Shown here one piece after another: positions 52,539-61,270 of a DNA stretch of 64,000 nt. A program made the translations under genes and the position numbers. Source of the stretch: Streptomyces filipinensis (lineage in GTDB: Bacteria; Actinomycetota; Actinomycetes; Streptomycetales; Streptomycetaceae). The stretch's first letter is position 1; each line of letters starts with the position of its first letter. A model generated the notes under the pieces. It did no database searches, had not been told where the DNA came from, and was given only the letters and a program-made list of their open reading frames with translations. The stretch spans positions 55,112 through 119,111 of the forward strand of contig NZ_BMTD01000024.1 in NCBI RefSeq assembly GCF_014649495.1, given 5' to 3'.

Positions 52539-53513
52539 CTACACGGTGCCGCCGAGCCGGTGCAGCACGGCGTCGAGGAGTCCGTCGGCGTCCAGGCTCA
52601 CTCCGCCCATGCGCAGGAAGACCGCGTTCAGCAGCTGGTCCGTGGCGAGTTCGCCTCGGGCGCGCCGGTTCAGGAACGCGGCCATCAGCTCGTCCATGCC
52701 CGCCACCTCGGCCTCGCCGAGGTGGGCCGCCACGATGGCCCGCAGTTTGTCCTCGTCGGGGTCGGGCAGGTCCAGGCGGATGCAGCGGCGCAGGAACGCG
52801 GGCGGGAACTCGCGCTCGCCGTTGCTGGTGATGACGACGACGGGGAACTCCTCGCAGCGCACCAGGCCGCGCGCCAGAACGGCCCGGGCTCCCGCGTCGA
52901 AGGTCATCACGGCGACGGTGGTCTGGCTGTCGGGGAGCCTGGCCAGTTCCGGGATCTCGAACTCGCCCTCCTCGAAGACGGTCAGCAGGTCGTTGGGCAG
53001 GTCCAGGTCCCCCTTGTCCAGCTCGTCGACGAGCAGCACCCGCGGCTGGGCCGTGGGCAGCAGCGCGGTGCCCAGCGGTCCGAGCCGCACGTAGGAGCCG
53101 ATGCCCAGGCCGGGTTCGTCGTCCTCGCGCGCGAGGTTGCTCTCGCGCAGCCGGCCGACCGCGTCGTACTGGTACAGCGCGTCCTGCACGGTACTGCGGC
53201 TGTTGACGGACCAGGTCAGGACCGTACCGAGGCGCAGCTCGTGAGCGATGGCGTACGCCAGCGAGGACTTGCCGGTGCCCGGGTGCCCGGTAACGAGCAG
53301 CGGCCGTCGCAGGTGCAGGGCGGCGCTGACGACGTCCGCCTCCCTCCCGCCGATGAGGTACGGGCGCTCGGTGGCCCGGGTGGTGCGGGGGAAGCGCCGC
53401 CAGGGCGGAGCCGGCGGGAGGGCGACCTCCCGTTCCTCGCCGTCCCCCCGGAACAGCCGCCACTCCTCGTCGCCGGGTACCGGAGTTCCCCGCACGCCGC
53501 CGGTATCGGTCAT
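52539..53513 (-). CDS. MoxR-family AAA+ ATPase (VMAP system)
   Basis: 324 residues from ATG 53513, overlapping the trypsin-VMAP stop by four bases. Walker A TGHPGTGKSS at 75-84, Walker B VLLVDELDKGDLDLPNDLL at 159-177, sensor 1 in VVVITSNGEREFPPAFLRRCIRLDLP with the arginine finger pair. No vWA domain is attached; that part is carried by the next gene. In VMAP systems a MoxR ATPase remodels the vWA/effector complex in an ATP-dependent checkpoint. The three flanking genes are all on the same strand with spacings of minus 4 to plus 3 bases, so a single operon is certain. Confidence 0.93.
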   Translation of the reverse strand: MTDTGGVRGTPVPGDEEWRLFRGDGEEREVALPPAPPWRRFPRTTRATERPYLIGGREADVVSAALHLRRPLLVTGHPGTGKSSLAYAIAHELRLGTVLTWSVNSRSTVQDALYQYDAVGRLRESNLAREDDEPGLGIGSYVRLGPLGTALLPTAQPRVLLVDELDKGDLDLPNDLLTVFEEGEFEIPELARLPDSQTTVAVMTFDAGARAVLARGLVRCEEFPVVVITSNGEREFPPAFLRRCIRLDLPDPDEDKLRAIVAAHLGEAEVAGMDELMAAFLNRRARGELATDQLLNAVFLRMGGVSLDADGLLDAVLHRLGGTV

Positions 53514-55696
53514 CGCGTCTGCGCTCCTTCAGCTGGGTCCATGAGACGGTGGCGGCTCGGCAGCGGCAAGGGTTCCTCCGGTTCCCACACCAGGGACGGA
53601 CGCGCCCGGTGGTGTTCGGGGTCCGCCCAGATCCTGCCCCGGAAGGTCCGCACCCGCTCCGGAAGCTGCAACAGCGGTCCGTGCGGGGCGATTTCGTCGA
53701 GGTCACGGGCGTCCGCGTGCGACCGGGCCGCCCGGTCCCAGATGATCACGGGGACGCCGCAGGCCAGGCAGATCTCCAGCAGGATCTTGCGGGTCACGGC
53801 CGGGCCGTGCAGCACGACCTGGCCGGTGCGCTCGTGGGACGTCCGCAGCAGGCTGTAGAGCTGCTTGGGGTCGGCCGTCTCCTCGTCCACGACGAGGAGT
53901 TCGGCCGCGTCGGCGTCCGACCAGCGGGCGCGCAGCATCTGCGCGTGCTTGGGGTTGTGGCCGGTGATGTCGGGGCAGCGCAGCGCCACCCGGTGGCCGA
54001 CTCCGAGCGGTTCGCCCGGCAGCCACTCGATCGCGTTCCCGGCGTCCCACTCGTCGACCGGCAGATGCAGCCCCTCCCTGTCGACGAGGATGTCCACGTC
54101 CTTGACCTCCTGGCCGCTCTCCAGCTCGGCGCGCTCCGCCGCCTGTCGGATGAGCCGCCCGATGCGGTCCGTGGTGGCGGGTCCCGACTCCTCGGTGAAC
54201 ACGGGGACCGGCGTTCCGTCCTCGCGCACCTGCCACAGCCGGCACCGGTACTGCCCCTGCGGGTCCGAGGCGAAGGTGCTGATCTGCGCGACGATACGGG
54301 TGACGGCGGCCGGCTGCCGACCCGCCCAGGCGGCCGCGTCGGCTCTGCGCTGGGCCAGGGCGGCCTGGTGGACACCGAGCCGACGGGACACCCGTCCGCT
54401 CCACGTGCGCAACTCCTCGCGGGGCGGATCGGGCAGTGCCGCCGCCGTGAACTCGACCAGCTTGAGCAGCGCGGGCACCGAGGGGCCGCCGTCCGGCAGA
54501 TCGCCGTCGGGCAGTGCCTCCAGCTCGCCCAGTGCCGCCTCGACGTCTTCCGGTGACAGGCGCGCACCGCGCAGCGCGGCGGGCAGCGGGGTGTAGCGCA
54601 GGGCCTCGCGGGCCGCGCGGGGCAGCAGGGCGGGATCGTACGCGGCGACCTGCTTGAGTTTTCCGGTCAGCGTCCGGTGCTCGCCGACGGAGAGCAGCCG
54701 GGCGGTGTCGGACAGCCGGCCCGCCGCGAGCAGCCGGTCCAGCGCGTGTGGACGCCCGCTGCCGGGGTGGGCGGAGGCCAGGGACTCGGTCAGGGTGGCC
54801 AGGGCGCGGTCCGCCGTGATGAGCAGGTCCGCCAGCTCCTCCACGCCGGGTGCCGACGCGTCCGCGGGTGGGAGGTAGCCCAACTGGTCCGAGAGTCTTC
54901 TGGCGTGGTCGGCCCGGGTCAGCGGATCGCCGAGGAGTTCCCACAGGGCGTGGCCCAGTGCCTCCCGGGCGGGGTCCGCGGCCAGGGGGTCGCGTGCGGG
55001 GCACCGCTCGATCAGGTCGCCGGCGCCCGCGGCGAGCAGTTCGGCGCGGATGGTCTGCCACGGCAGCGCCCAACTGCGCCGCACCACCTGCTGGCCGGTG
55101 AGCGGGCCGTGTGTCTCGCGGTGCGCGACGACCAGTCCGACCACGGCAGGATCGTGCCGGTGCCACAGCGGTCCGCCGCTGAAGCCGGGGGCGATGGCCG
55201 CGCCGGACAGCGCGCCGTCGAGGTAGTAGATGCCCTCGTCGGCCAGCTTGACCTCGGTGTCGGCGAAGCCGCCGGCCTTGCCGTCGGGGCCGAAGGCGCG
55301 GACCGCCTGGCCCTCGGTCATCTCCCGCCACACCGCGGGCCGGGTCTGCTCGGGCGCGGGTTCCGTCAGTTCCAGGACGCACAGGTCACCGTGCCAGACC
55401 CCCGACGGCATGCGCCGGGGCGGCACCCACACCGTCACCCGGGCGACGGTCCGTCGGGGGGTGCCGAGGGTGTGGAAGACGACGTCCAGCCCTTCGGCGG
55501 CGGGGCGGTCGGCGCTCAGGGGCCGCACGCCGAGGGCGTCGTTGATCACGTGCGCGCAGGTGAGGACCTGTCGGGGAGACAGCAGCACCGCGGCGCCCGC
55601 CTCCTTGCCGCCACCCGGCTGCTCCGCGTCCCCGGCGCCCTGCCGCAGCACGGACACGACGGGTCTGGGGGAACCGCCTTGTCGGAACCACGTCAT
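53510..55696 (-). CDS. Trypsin-like protease with VMAP domains
   Basis: 728 residues from ATG 55696. The N-terminal 230 residues are a trypsin-like serine protease with complete triad: His49 in VLTCAHV, Asp104 in GDLCVLEL and Ser173 in GFSGGPLW. No signal peptide, so it is cytoplasmic. After a helical middle domain (effector-associated, about 240-420) comes the VMAP C-terminal region (VTRIVAQISTFASDPQGQYRCRLW, then LLEICLACGVPVIIWDR and FRGRIWADPEHH). VMAP proteins are the organising component of vWA-MoxR ternary conflict systems, in which protease activation leads to cell suicide; this role is from family knowledge. Overlaps the MoxR gene by four bases. Confidence 0.92.
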   Translation of the reverse strand: MTWFRQGGSPRPVVSVLRQGAGDAEQPGGGKEAGAAVLLSPRQVLTCAHVINDALGVRPLSADRPAAEGLDVVFHTLGTPRRTVARVTVWVPPRRMPSGVWHGDLCVLELTEPAPEQTRPAVWREMTEGQAVRAFGPDGKAGGFADTEVKLADEGIYYLDGALSGAAIAPGFSGGPLWHRHDPAVVGLVVAHRETHGPLTGQQVVRRSWALPWQTIRAELLAAGAGDLIERCPARDPLAADPAREALGHALWELLGDPLTRADHARRLSDQLGYLPPADASAPGVEELADLLITADRALATLTESLASAHPGSGRPHALDRLLAAGRLSDTARLLSVGEHRTLTGKLKQVAAYDPALLPRAAREALRYTPLPAALRGARLSPEDVEAALGELEALPDGDLPDGGPSVPALLKLVEFTAAALPDPPREELRTWSGRVSRRLGVHQAALAQRRADAAAWAGRQPAAVTRIVAQISTFASDPQGQYRCRLWQVREDGTPVPVFTEESGPATTDRIGRLIRQAAERAELESGQEVKDVDILVDREGLHLPVDEWDAGNAIEWLPGEPLGVGHRVALRCPDITGHNPKHAQMLRARWSDADAAELLVVDEETADPKQLYSLLRTSHERTGQVVLHGPAVTRKILLEICLACGVPVIIWDRAARSHADARDLDEIAPHGPLLQLPERVRTFRGRIWADPEHHRARPSLVWEPEEPLPLPSRHRLMDPAEGAQTR

Positions 55697-55699
55697 CGG

Positions 55700-56047
55700 T
55701 CAGTTCGATCCGCTGCCGAGCCGCCAGGTCGCCGTGATCTTCATGGTGGCCTGACCGCTTCCGCCGACGATCCCGAGCTTCAGGTCCTGCCCGATCTGCA
55801 CCCCGAACTCCACGGAGACGTCCTGCGGCGGGTTCTCGGCGCCCATGACCGAGTCGTGCACGTGCTGCAGGACCGGGCCGAGCGGCCGCAGGGTCGCCTT
55901 CAGGGCGTCGGCGGCCATCGCCGTCACCCTGGCGCCGCCGCTGGCCACCGGTGTCCAGCCGTCGCCGTCCGCGAGGGGCTCCCCGACGTCGGCGAGTTCC
56001 AGACGCACGTCCGCCCCGGCGAGGCTGAGTTCGATGTAGTCGGGCAT
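55700..56047 (-). CDS. Trypco1/CU044_2847-type small partner protein
   Basis: 115 residues from ATG 56047; the gene ends three bases before the trypsin-VMAP start. It begins MPDYIELSLAGADVRLELAD, and the C-terminal half reads NPPQDVSVEFGVQIGQDLKLGIVGGSGQATMKITATW. This is the pattern of the trypsin-co-occurring domain 1 (CU044_2847 family), which is found next to VMAP trypsins. It is soluble and beta-rich and may bind the protease as regulator or substrate. It is the first gene of the four-gene operon. Confidence 0.88.
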   Translation of the reverse strand: MPDYIELSLAGADVRLELADVGEPLADGDGWTPVASGGARVTAMAADALKATLRPLGPVLQHVHDSVMGAENPPQDVSVEFGVQIGQDLKLGIVGGSGQATMKITATWRLGSGSN

Positions 56048-56692
56048 GGAGCCATTCTGTCGACCAACTGCTGTCCGGGTAACGGAGTTTACGGTACTGC
56101 GACCGGACGCACGGCGGCCACCGGAGGTACGGCTGGGCAGGCGCCGGGCCTGCCGCTGAGCACCGGATGTGCGGCTGGGCAGCACCGGGCGTCGACCAGG
56201 CACGAGGGGGCGAGCGGGCACGGGCGGCCTGACGAGCTCGTGCACGGTTGGCCGTGGCACGTCGAGGTGTGTGCGTGGTGGGTGTTCACGCTCTGTGCGA
56301 TGCCGTGCCAGACCCGGATGTGTCGTGAGGAGTGCGCTTTGTCTGCCTTGCTGCTCGTGCCTTTCCCCGCCAGTCCGACGTGTGAGTCTCCGCTGCTCGT
56401 CGCGCCAGGCCTGCTGTGGCGTCAACCCTGCCCACGGATCAGTCTCGCCGTGCGGCTACTCGCCGCCGCCGGCTACGCCCGCGCCGGCGGGGAACGAGGG
56501 GTGCTTCGCTTGACAGGTGTTTCTGCAGACCTGGTCCATTAGGCAAGGGCGTCCATACCCCCCATGGGCCGCCGGACGGGGGCTGGTCTCCGCCTGCCGA
56601 GCCTGGACCAGCCACCGTGGGGACACACGTCCTCGACACCGACCATGACCGGGAGGGACGAAGCTTCCGGCAAGGCCGGGGTCGGGGTCGTA
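56048..56692. other. Long intergenic region upstream of the VMAP operon
   Basis: 645 bases with no supportable gene. It must hold the VMAP operon promoter near the right of 56047. A CGGCTGGGCAG direct repeat occurs at about 56127 and 56172. No clear operator. Confidence 0.45.
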
Positions 56693-57355
56693 CTACCTGC
56701 CCTTGATCTGTACGCGCTTGATGTTCACCGGCAGCGTCGGAAAGCCGTCTCCCGGCCCGTTCTGGTCGTCCTCGCCGCCCGCTGCGATCTTCTGGAGCAC
56801 GTCGAGACCCGCGGTGACTTTGCCGAACGGCGTGTAGGCGGGCGAGAGTTTGGTGTCCTTCCAGACGAAGAAGAACTGGCTTCCGTTGGTGTTGGGCCCG
56901 GCGTTGGCCATCGCCACCGTCCCGGCAGGATAGGTCGCCCCGGTCAAGTTCTCATCGGGGAAGGAGTAACCGGGTCCGCCGCTCCCAGTGCCGGTCGGGT
57001 CGCCGCACTGGAGCACGTAGATGCGCGCGGTGGTGAGCCGGTGGCAGTGCGAGCGGTCGAAGTAGTGGCGCTGGGCGAGGAACTTGAAGGAGTACGTGGT
57101 GCAGGGAGCCTTGTCGGTCAGTGCCCGGAAGGTGATCGCGCCCTGGCCGGTGCGCAGCGTCGCGCTGTACGGCTTGGCGGCCTTCACCGGGTCGAAGACC
57201 GGGATCCCCTTGAAGTTGTCTGCGGGAACGGCCGGTGTGTAGGTGCAGGCAACCGACGGCGCGGCAGGGGTCGGGGTGTCGGCCGCGGCCTGCGTCGCGG
57301 TGCCGAGGAGGAGCAGGGCGGAGACGGCGAGCAGGGCGCTTGGCTTACGGAGCAC
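56693..57355 (-). CDS. Secreted cyclophilin-type peptidyl-prolyl isomerase
   Basis: About 220 residues. GTG 57355 is preferred because AAGGGA lies eight bases upstream; ATG 57391 is an alternative in the same frame. A Sec signal peptide (LRKPSALLAVSALLLLGTATQAAA) leads to a cyclophilin domain: ITFRALTDKAPCTTYSFKFLA, HYFDRSHCHRLTTARIYVLQCGDPTGTGSGGPGY and the active-site GTVAMANAGPNTNGSQFFF. The enzyme isomerises X-Pro bonds outside the cell. A single gene next to the HIT gene fragments. Confidence 0.9.
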   Translation of the reverse strand: MLRKPSALLAVSALLLLGTATQAAADTPTPAAPSVACTYTPAVPADNFKGIPVFDPVKAAKPYSATLRTGQGAITFRALTDKAPCTTYSFKFLAQRHYFDRSHCHRLTTARIYVLQCGDPTGTGSGGPGYSFPDENLTGATYPAGTVAMANAGPNTNGSQFFFVWKDTKLSPAYTPFGKVTAGLDVLQKIAAGGEDDQNGPGDGFPTLPVNIKRVQIKGR

Positions 57356-57550
57356 TAGGCGGTTCCCTTCGGGACAACACCGGACGGGCATGTCATGGAC
57401 GCCTCATCCTGCCCGCTCCGCCGTCCGGGTGAAACCCCTGCTCCGGGCACCGTCAACTTGGGCGGGCGGACGCCTTCGCAAGCCGAGGGCACGGAACAGG
57501 TCGTGGGACAGGGCGCGGGTGAAGGGCCGGGCCCTGAACGGTCGGCGGGC

Positions 57551-57733
57551 TCAGCCCTGCAGAGTGCCTCCGGCCGGGTGGACGGCCTTGGGGTGCCGGG
57601 TGCCGTGCCGGTGGTCGGTGAGCGCGGCCCGCAGCTCGGAGGGTTCGTGCTGCTGGTACTCGTTGGAGTTGGCGAGGGTGAACTGCCGAAACGGCCCGAA
57701 GTGCGCCTCGGCGGGGTCGGCGGGCCCACTCCA
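57551..57733 (-). pseudogene. Unidentified 58-residue C-terminal fragment in frame after HIT gene
   Basis: Directly after the TGA of the HIT gene the same frame stays open: AHFGPFRQFTLANSNEYQQHE, then LRAALTDHRHGTRHPKAVHP, to a stop at 57551. The composition is convincingly protein-like but there is no start codon. It may be a lost gene's C-terminus or, less likely, a readthrough extension. Family not recognised. Confidence 0.4.
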
Positions 57734-58213
57734 TCAGGCCATCGAATGCAGTCGGTCCAGTTCGCTGCCGATCGCATCTCGCAGCGCATCGTGCTGCGGG
57801 CCGAGCCTGAACCGCTCATCACTCCACCGGTCACGCGGATACAGCCACACCGGCTTGCTCACCACCTCGGCCGGCTCCCACTCGAACCGCGGCCAGACAT
57901 GGGCATGCAAGAACGGGTCCGTATTGCCGAGGATCTCCAGATTGACCCGGCGGAAACCGGGGTCCAGCCGCCTGCAGGCCCGCTCGACCGCTTCGCCAAG
58001 TCGGTCCATGCCGGACAGGAACGACAACCGCTTGCCCCTCGGCAGGTCAGACAACCGTTGAACACCCGGCTCGTCCACAAGGAGAACCGAGTACCCAGGC
58101 AGGAACTGAACGTCGCCGATCACCGCGAAGCCAGCCTCAAGCCGCCGCAGAACAGTCGGATTCTCACCCCGCAGAGCAGCCCCGATCCGGTCCTGCCGCC
58201 AGTCACCCGTCAT
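57734..58213 (-). CDS. HIT-family (diadenosine-polyphosphate hydrolase-like) protein
   Basis: 159 residues from ATG 58213. The FLPGYSVLLVDEPGVQRLSDLP strand-helix and the NTDPFLHAHVWPRFEWEP region are characteristic of the HIT-like diadenosine tetraphosphate hydrolase group. The histidine triad is reduced to HxH (HAHVWPR), so catalysis may be altered. It would act on nucleotide derivatives in the cytoplasm. Monocistronic. Confidence 0.75.
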   Translation of the reverse strand: MTGDWRQDRIGAALRGENPTVLRRLEAGFAVIGDVQFLPGYSVLLVDEPGVQRLSDLPRGKRLSFLSGMDRLGEAVERACRRLDPGFRRVNLEILGNTDPFLHAHVWPRFEWEPAEVVSKPVWLYPRDRWSDERFRLGPQHDALRDAIGSELDRLHSMA

Positions 58214-58450
58214 AACCCGAGCCTACCCACAGGTGATCAAACCCTGCTCGTCGCTCCCCACCCTCCCCACTCGCTTCAAGGACCAACCAGGCGAGCGAAG
58301 AACGGCCTCGACCGTTCTCGAGAATCACCCTCAGCTTGCGCTTCGACCTCTGAGCCGCTCATTTCAACCGGCTCAGCCACTGGGTCAGCGACGAAGGCCC
58401 GGCAGGATGCGGTGGCCTGATCCATGACGGCGATGAGGAGGTCTCTGGCG

Positions 58451-58718
58451 ATGCCGGACAAGCTCACAGGCGCCCAGCAATGGCTGTACGAGCACATCCT
58501 CGGGATCGAACCCGCGACCGAGGAAGAACCCGCCCCCGCGCCGTACCCAGGCCGACAAATGGGCCTTCGGCTACGCCGCCGCCCGGCAGTGCCACGAATG
58601 CGAAGGACACCTCCGAGTGTCTAGAAAGCAACATCGAACGGATCGTCGTTCGCGGGAACGGAGAGACGGCGGCAGCGGCGACGACCAGGAGGAACAGGAG
58701 CTCCGGCTCGGGGCCTGA
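58451..58718 (+). pseudogene. Small gene with +1 frameshift
   Basis: ATG 58451 has a good AGGAGG site and encodes MPDKLTGAQQWLYEHILGIE followed by an acidic Pro-rich stretch. After about 58544 the protein-like sequence continues one frame forward: TQADKWAFGYAAARQCHECEGHLRVSRKQ, stop at 58716-58718. In the starting frame translation ends at 58624 in an Arg-rich tail. Either a single-base change broke the gene or the frameshift is programmed. The second half has a CHEC pair. Family not recognised. Confidence 0.5.
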
Positions 58719-58898
58719 GTCGGGAACCAGCGCAACAGGGCCGCCACGCTGACACCCCTCCGGGGTTGATGACCAGTGTCTTTTCGTCGGCGACCGGCTG
58801 TATGCCGCGTGACCGCGGTTGGCGGCCGTGCGATCCCGAAGGGTAGTCTCACGCTCGCATTGATCCGATCCGACACTCAACAACGGGGATCCGCAGGC

Positions 58899-59354
58899 AT
58901 GTCGACACCTCCGCCGCAGTATCAGAACCAGCCACCGTACGGGCAGCCGCAGCAGCCTTACGGGTACCCGCAGCAGCCACAGGCCCCCGGTGGGCACCCT
59001 CAGCGACCGCAGCCGGGCGGTCTGGGGCGGATGCTGAAGTCCGCCGTCGTCGTCATAGCCGTGTTCGGCGCCCTCGGCTACTGGGTCTGGGACTACAACA
59101 CCGACCCCAACGGCGGCAAGGCGAAGAAAGAGGCCGAGGCGGCATCGCACAATCCCAGCATCGGCGACTGCGTCAAGGTCGAGGATCCTCAGGGCAGTCC
59201 GGTGCCGACGGTCGTCGACTGCGACTCTCCCGAGGCTGAGTACAAGATGGGCGACCTGGTGGTCGCGGGCCAGCAATGCGGGTCCCAGTACGACTACGGC
59301 ATCAAGGTCACCCGCCGGGGCCTGGGCCACACGATGTGCTTCACCAAGCTCTGA
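58899..59354 (+). CDS. LppU/SCO3897-like membrane protein
   Basis: 151 residues from ATG 58899 with GGGGAT upstream. Residues 1-45 are a Pro/Gln/Tyr-rich cytoplasmic tail (QPPYGQPQQPYGYPQQP), followed by one transmembrane helix (LKSAVVVIAVFGALGYWVW). The extracellular domain has IGDCVKVEDP, VVDCDSPEAEYKMGDLV, QQCGSQYDYGI and TMCFTKL, the four-cysteine pattern of the LppU/SCO3897 family. It is anchored in the membrane with the domain outside. Function unknown. A repeat-rich potential terminator follows. Confidence 0.82.
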   Translation: MSTPPPQYQNQPPYGQPQQPYGYPQQPQAPGGHPQRPQPGGLGRMLKSAVVVIAVFGALGYWVWDYNTDPNGGKAKKEAEAASHNPSIGDCVKVEDPQGSPVPTVVDCDSPEAEYKMGDLVVAGQQCGSQYDYGIKVTRRGLGHTMCFTKL

Positions 59355-59373
59355 GTCTCTGATCCCGTTCGCG

Positions 59374-59410
59374 GCCGCCGTTCCCGGGAAGCCGCCGTTC
59401 CCGGGAACGG
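59374..59410 (+). terminator. Tandem 17-bp repeat with nested palindrome
   Basis: GCCGCCGTTCCCGGGAA occurs twice head-to-tail (59374-59390 and 59391-59407). The second copy is part of a perfect 16-bp palindrome CCGTTCCCGGGAACGG (59395-59410). Located 20 bases after the LppU-like gene; it can act as a terminator. The rest of 59355-59661 shows no confident gene. Confidence 0.5.
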
Positions 59411-59661
59411 GCGTCGGCCTTGCGGGTACGCCGTCGTCAAGCACGACTTCACCAACCGCGCCCGGGGCTCCCCCGGGTCATCGCAGTGACCGATCGCCTC
59501 ATCACCGGGCGCGGCCCGGGGCGGCGTCCAGTGTCACCAGTTCCTCGTAACCGACCCCGACGGGCCTGTCGCCGAGGAGGAGACGGACGCTTCTCAGACC
59601 GGGCTCACTGGTGTCCCCGCGGGCGACGCCACCATCAACAGCGGCATTCATACCGGCGACG

Positions 59662-60651
59662 TCAGGCTCGGCGGGCGTAGGACGTGAGGCGTTCAGCGAG
59701 CGCGATGACGAGGTCGCGGAGTTCATCGGGGCGCTCGATGACGAACGGCCGGTCGAGTAGGGCGAGTACCGGAGGCAACCAGTCGAGCCGCTCCGCCCGC
59801 AGCTCGACACGCAGCCAGCGCTCGGTCGCCCGGTCCTCGGCTGCCACGGACTCGTACTCCCCCATGCTCGCGACACTGGCGGGAAGGTGGGCACGGATCT
59901 GCTCAACCGTCCCGTGGATCCGCAAGGTCACCTCATGCCGGTACTCGGCCGTGGCGAACCCGGACAACACCCGCTCCGCCGGACCGGGACCCACTGGCGC
60001 TTCGAATGATCCGGGCAGGGTCCGCGCGTCTGCGATGCGATCGAGCCGGAAGGTTCGGTCCTCGCCGACCTGGGCGTCCTTGCCCGTGACGTACCACCGG
60101 CCCGCATGGGCGACGACCCCGTACGCGTGCAGCGTGCGTTCGCTGCGCCGTCCGTCACGGTCGGTGTAGCGGATCGAGACCGGCCGGTGGTGGCGCACCG
60201 CATCGGCGATCGTGAGCAGGACCCCAGCGTCCGGGTGGTCCAACTCGCCAGGCTGATCCGTGAAGGCGAGAGCTTCCAGGAGTGTGTCGAGCCGACGGGC
60301 GATGTGCTGGGGCAGGACCCGCCGGATCTTCGCTGACGCCGTCTCGTTTGCCGTGCGCTCCGTCGTCGTCAGCCCTGCCCGGCGGCCGGCGACCAGCCCC
60401 AGCAGCACGGCCAGCGCCTCGTCGTCGCTGAGCATGAGCGGAGGCAAGCGGTACCCGGGGGCCAGCCGGTACCCGCCGTAGCGGCCGCGCACCGACTCCA
60501 CGGGCACGTCCAGGTCGATCAGCTGGTCCACATACCGCCGCACGGTGCGCCCTTCCACCCCGAGACGGTCGGCGAGCTCGGCCACAGTACGGGTGCCGCC
60601 CGACTGCAGCAGCTCCAGGAGTGTCAGCACGCGGCCGGTGGGTCGTGGCAT
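59662..60651 (-). CDS. WYL-domain (YafY/PafC-type) transcriptional regulator
   Basis: 329 residues from ATG 60651. N-terminal HTH_11: LTLLELLQSGGTRTVAELADRLGVEGRTVRRYVDQLIDLDVPVESVRGRYGGYRL. The middle is the WYL domain (RPVSIRYTDRDGRRSERTLHAYGVVAHAGRWYVTGKD) with the WYL-type strand as WYV, and a WCX C-terminal extension. These regulators sense nucleic-acid or small-molecule ligands. Divergent from a VOC gene, 93 bases apart, which is the likely target. Confidence 0.93.
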   Translation of the reverse strand: MPRPTGRVLTLLELLQSGGTRTVAELADRLGVEGRTVRRYVDQLIDLDVPVESVRGRYGGYRLAPGYRLPPLMLSDDEALAVLLGLVAGRRAGLTTTERTANETASAKIRRVLPQHIARRLDTLLEALAFTDQPGELDHPDAGVLLTIADAVRHHRPVSIRYTDRDGRRSERTLHAYGVVAHAGRWYVTGKDAQVGEDRTFRLDRIADARTLPGSFEAPVGPGPAERVLSGFATAEYRHEVTLRIHGTVEQIRAHLPASVASMGEYESVAAEDRATERWLRVELRAERLDWLPPVLALLDRPFVIERPDELRDLVIALAERLTSYARRA

Positions 60652-60744
60652 GTTCGCAGCCTAACGCGAATACAGGACCGATTCTGTCCACTATTTCTCC
60701 TAGTCTGCGACGCGTACACCTCCAGCACAGCCAAGGAGATTCCC

Positions 60745-61143
60745 ATGGACTTCGTCTCGATCCGCATCATCACCAGCGACGTCGCACGCCTCGTCGAGTT
60801 CTACGAGCGCGCCACAGGGATCCAGGCGATACGGGCCACCGAGGACTTCGCCGAGCTCAAGACCGCGGGCGCAACACTCGCGATTGCCAGCACCCGCACC
60901 GTCCCCCTGTTCGCCTCGGGCTCTGCCCGCCCGGCGGACAACCACAGCGTGATCACCGAGTTCCTCGTCGACGACGTGGACCGCGTTCACCAGAACCTGA
61001 CCGGCTTCGTCACCGACTTCGTCAACGAGCCCACCACGATGCCCTGGGGTAACCGGTCGCTGCTGTTCCGCGACCCCGACGGCAACCTCGTCAACTTCTT
61101 CACCCCCGTCACCCCAGAGGCCGTCGAAAAGTTCGCACGCTGA
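60745..61143 (+). CDS. VOC-family (glyoxalase/dioxygenase-fold) protein
   Basis: 132 residues from ATG 60745 with AAGGAG seven bases upstream. One VOC module: FVSIRIITSDVARLVEFYERATG, FAELKTAGATLAIAST, HSVITEFLVDDVDRVHQNL and NRSLLFRDPDGNLVNFFTP. The final DPDGNLVNF strand carries the metal-type ligand region. Divergent from the WYL regulator. Substrate unknown. Confidence 0.9.
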   Translation: MDFVSIRIITSDVARLVEFYERATGIQAIRATEDFAELKTAGATLAIASTRTVPLFASGSARPADNHSVITEFLVDDVDRVHQNLTGFVTDFVNEPTTMPWGNRSLLFRDPDGNLVNFFTPVTPEAVEKFAR

Positions 61144-61181
61144 CGCCACGTGCAGCCGCTCACGCAGGAGCGGACGACCGG

Positions 61182-61270
61182 GTTGGCGACCCGGTCCGCG
61201 TCGACGTCAAGAAGCTCGGACGCATCCCGGCCGGCGCCGGCTGGCGGATGGACGGCGTCGGCACCGAGTC
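61182..61270 (+). pseudogene. IS481-family transposase fragment
   Basis: The plus-strand frame reads VGDPVRVDVKKLGRIPAGAGW followed by RMDGVG, the block around the first catalytic Asp (HxDVKKLGxIPxGGGW) of IS481-type transposases. About 30 residues remain, directly after the VOC gene. Confidence 0.55.

Noticed and set aside
52537..53706. 390-codon N-terminal extension of the VMAP effector
   Set aside because: It lies in another frame over the MoxR gene and is Arg/Pro-rich noise; ATG 52536 just after the MoxR stop is the natural start.
54677..56542. A 621-codon plus-strand open frame
   Set aside because: Antisense of the trypsin-VMAP and Trypco1-like genes; no recognisable domain.
59502..59651. 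Small protein-like frames on both strands in the gap between the LppU-like and WYL genes
   Set aside because: Both strands give equally plausible but unrecognised sequence and neither has a ribosome site.
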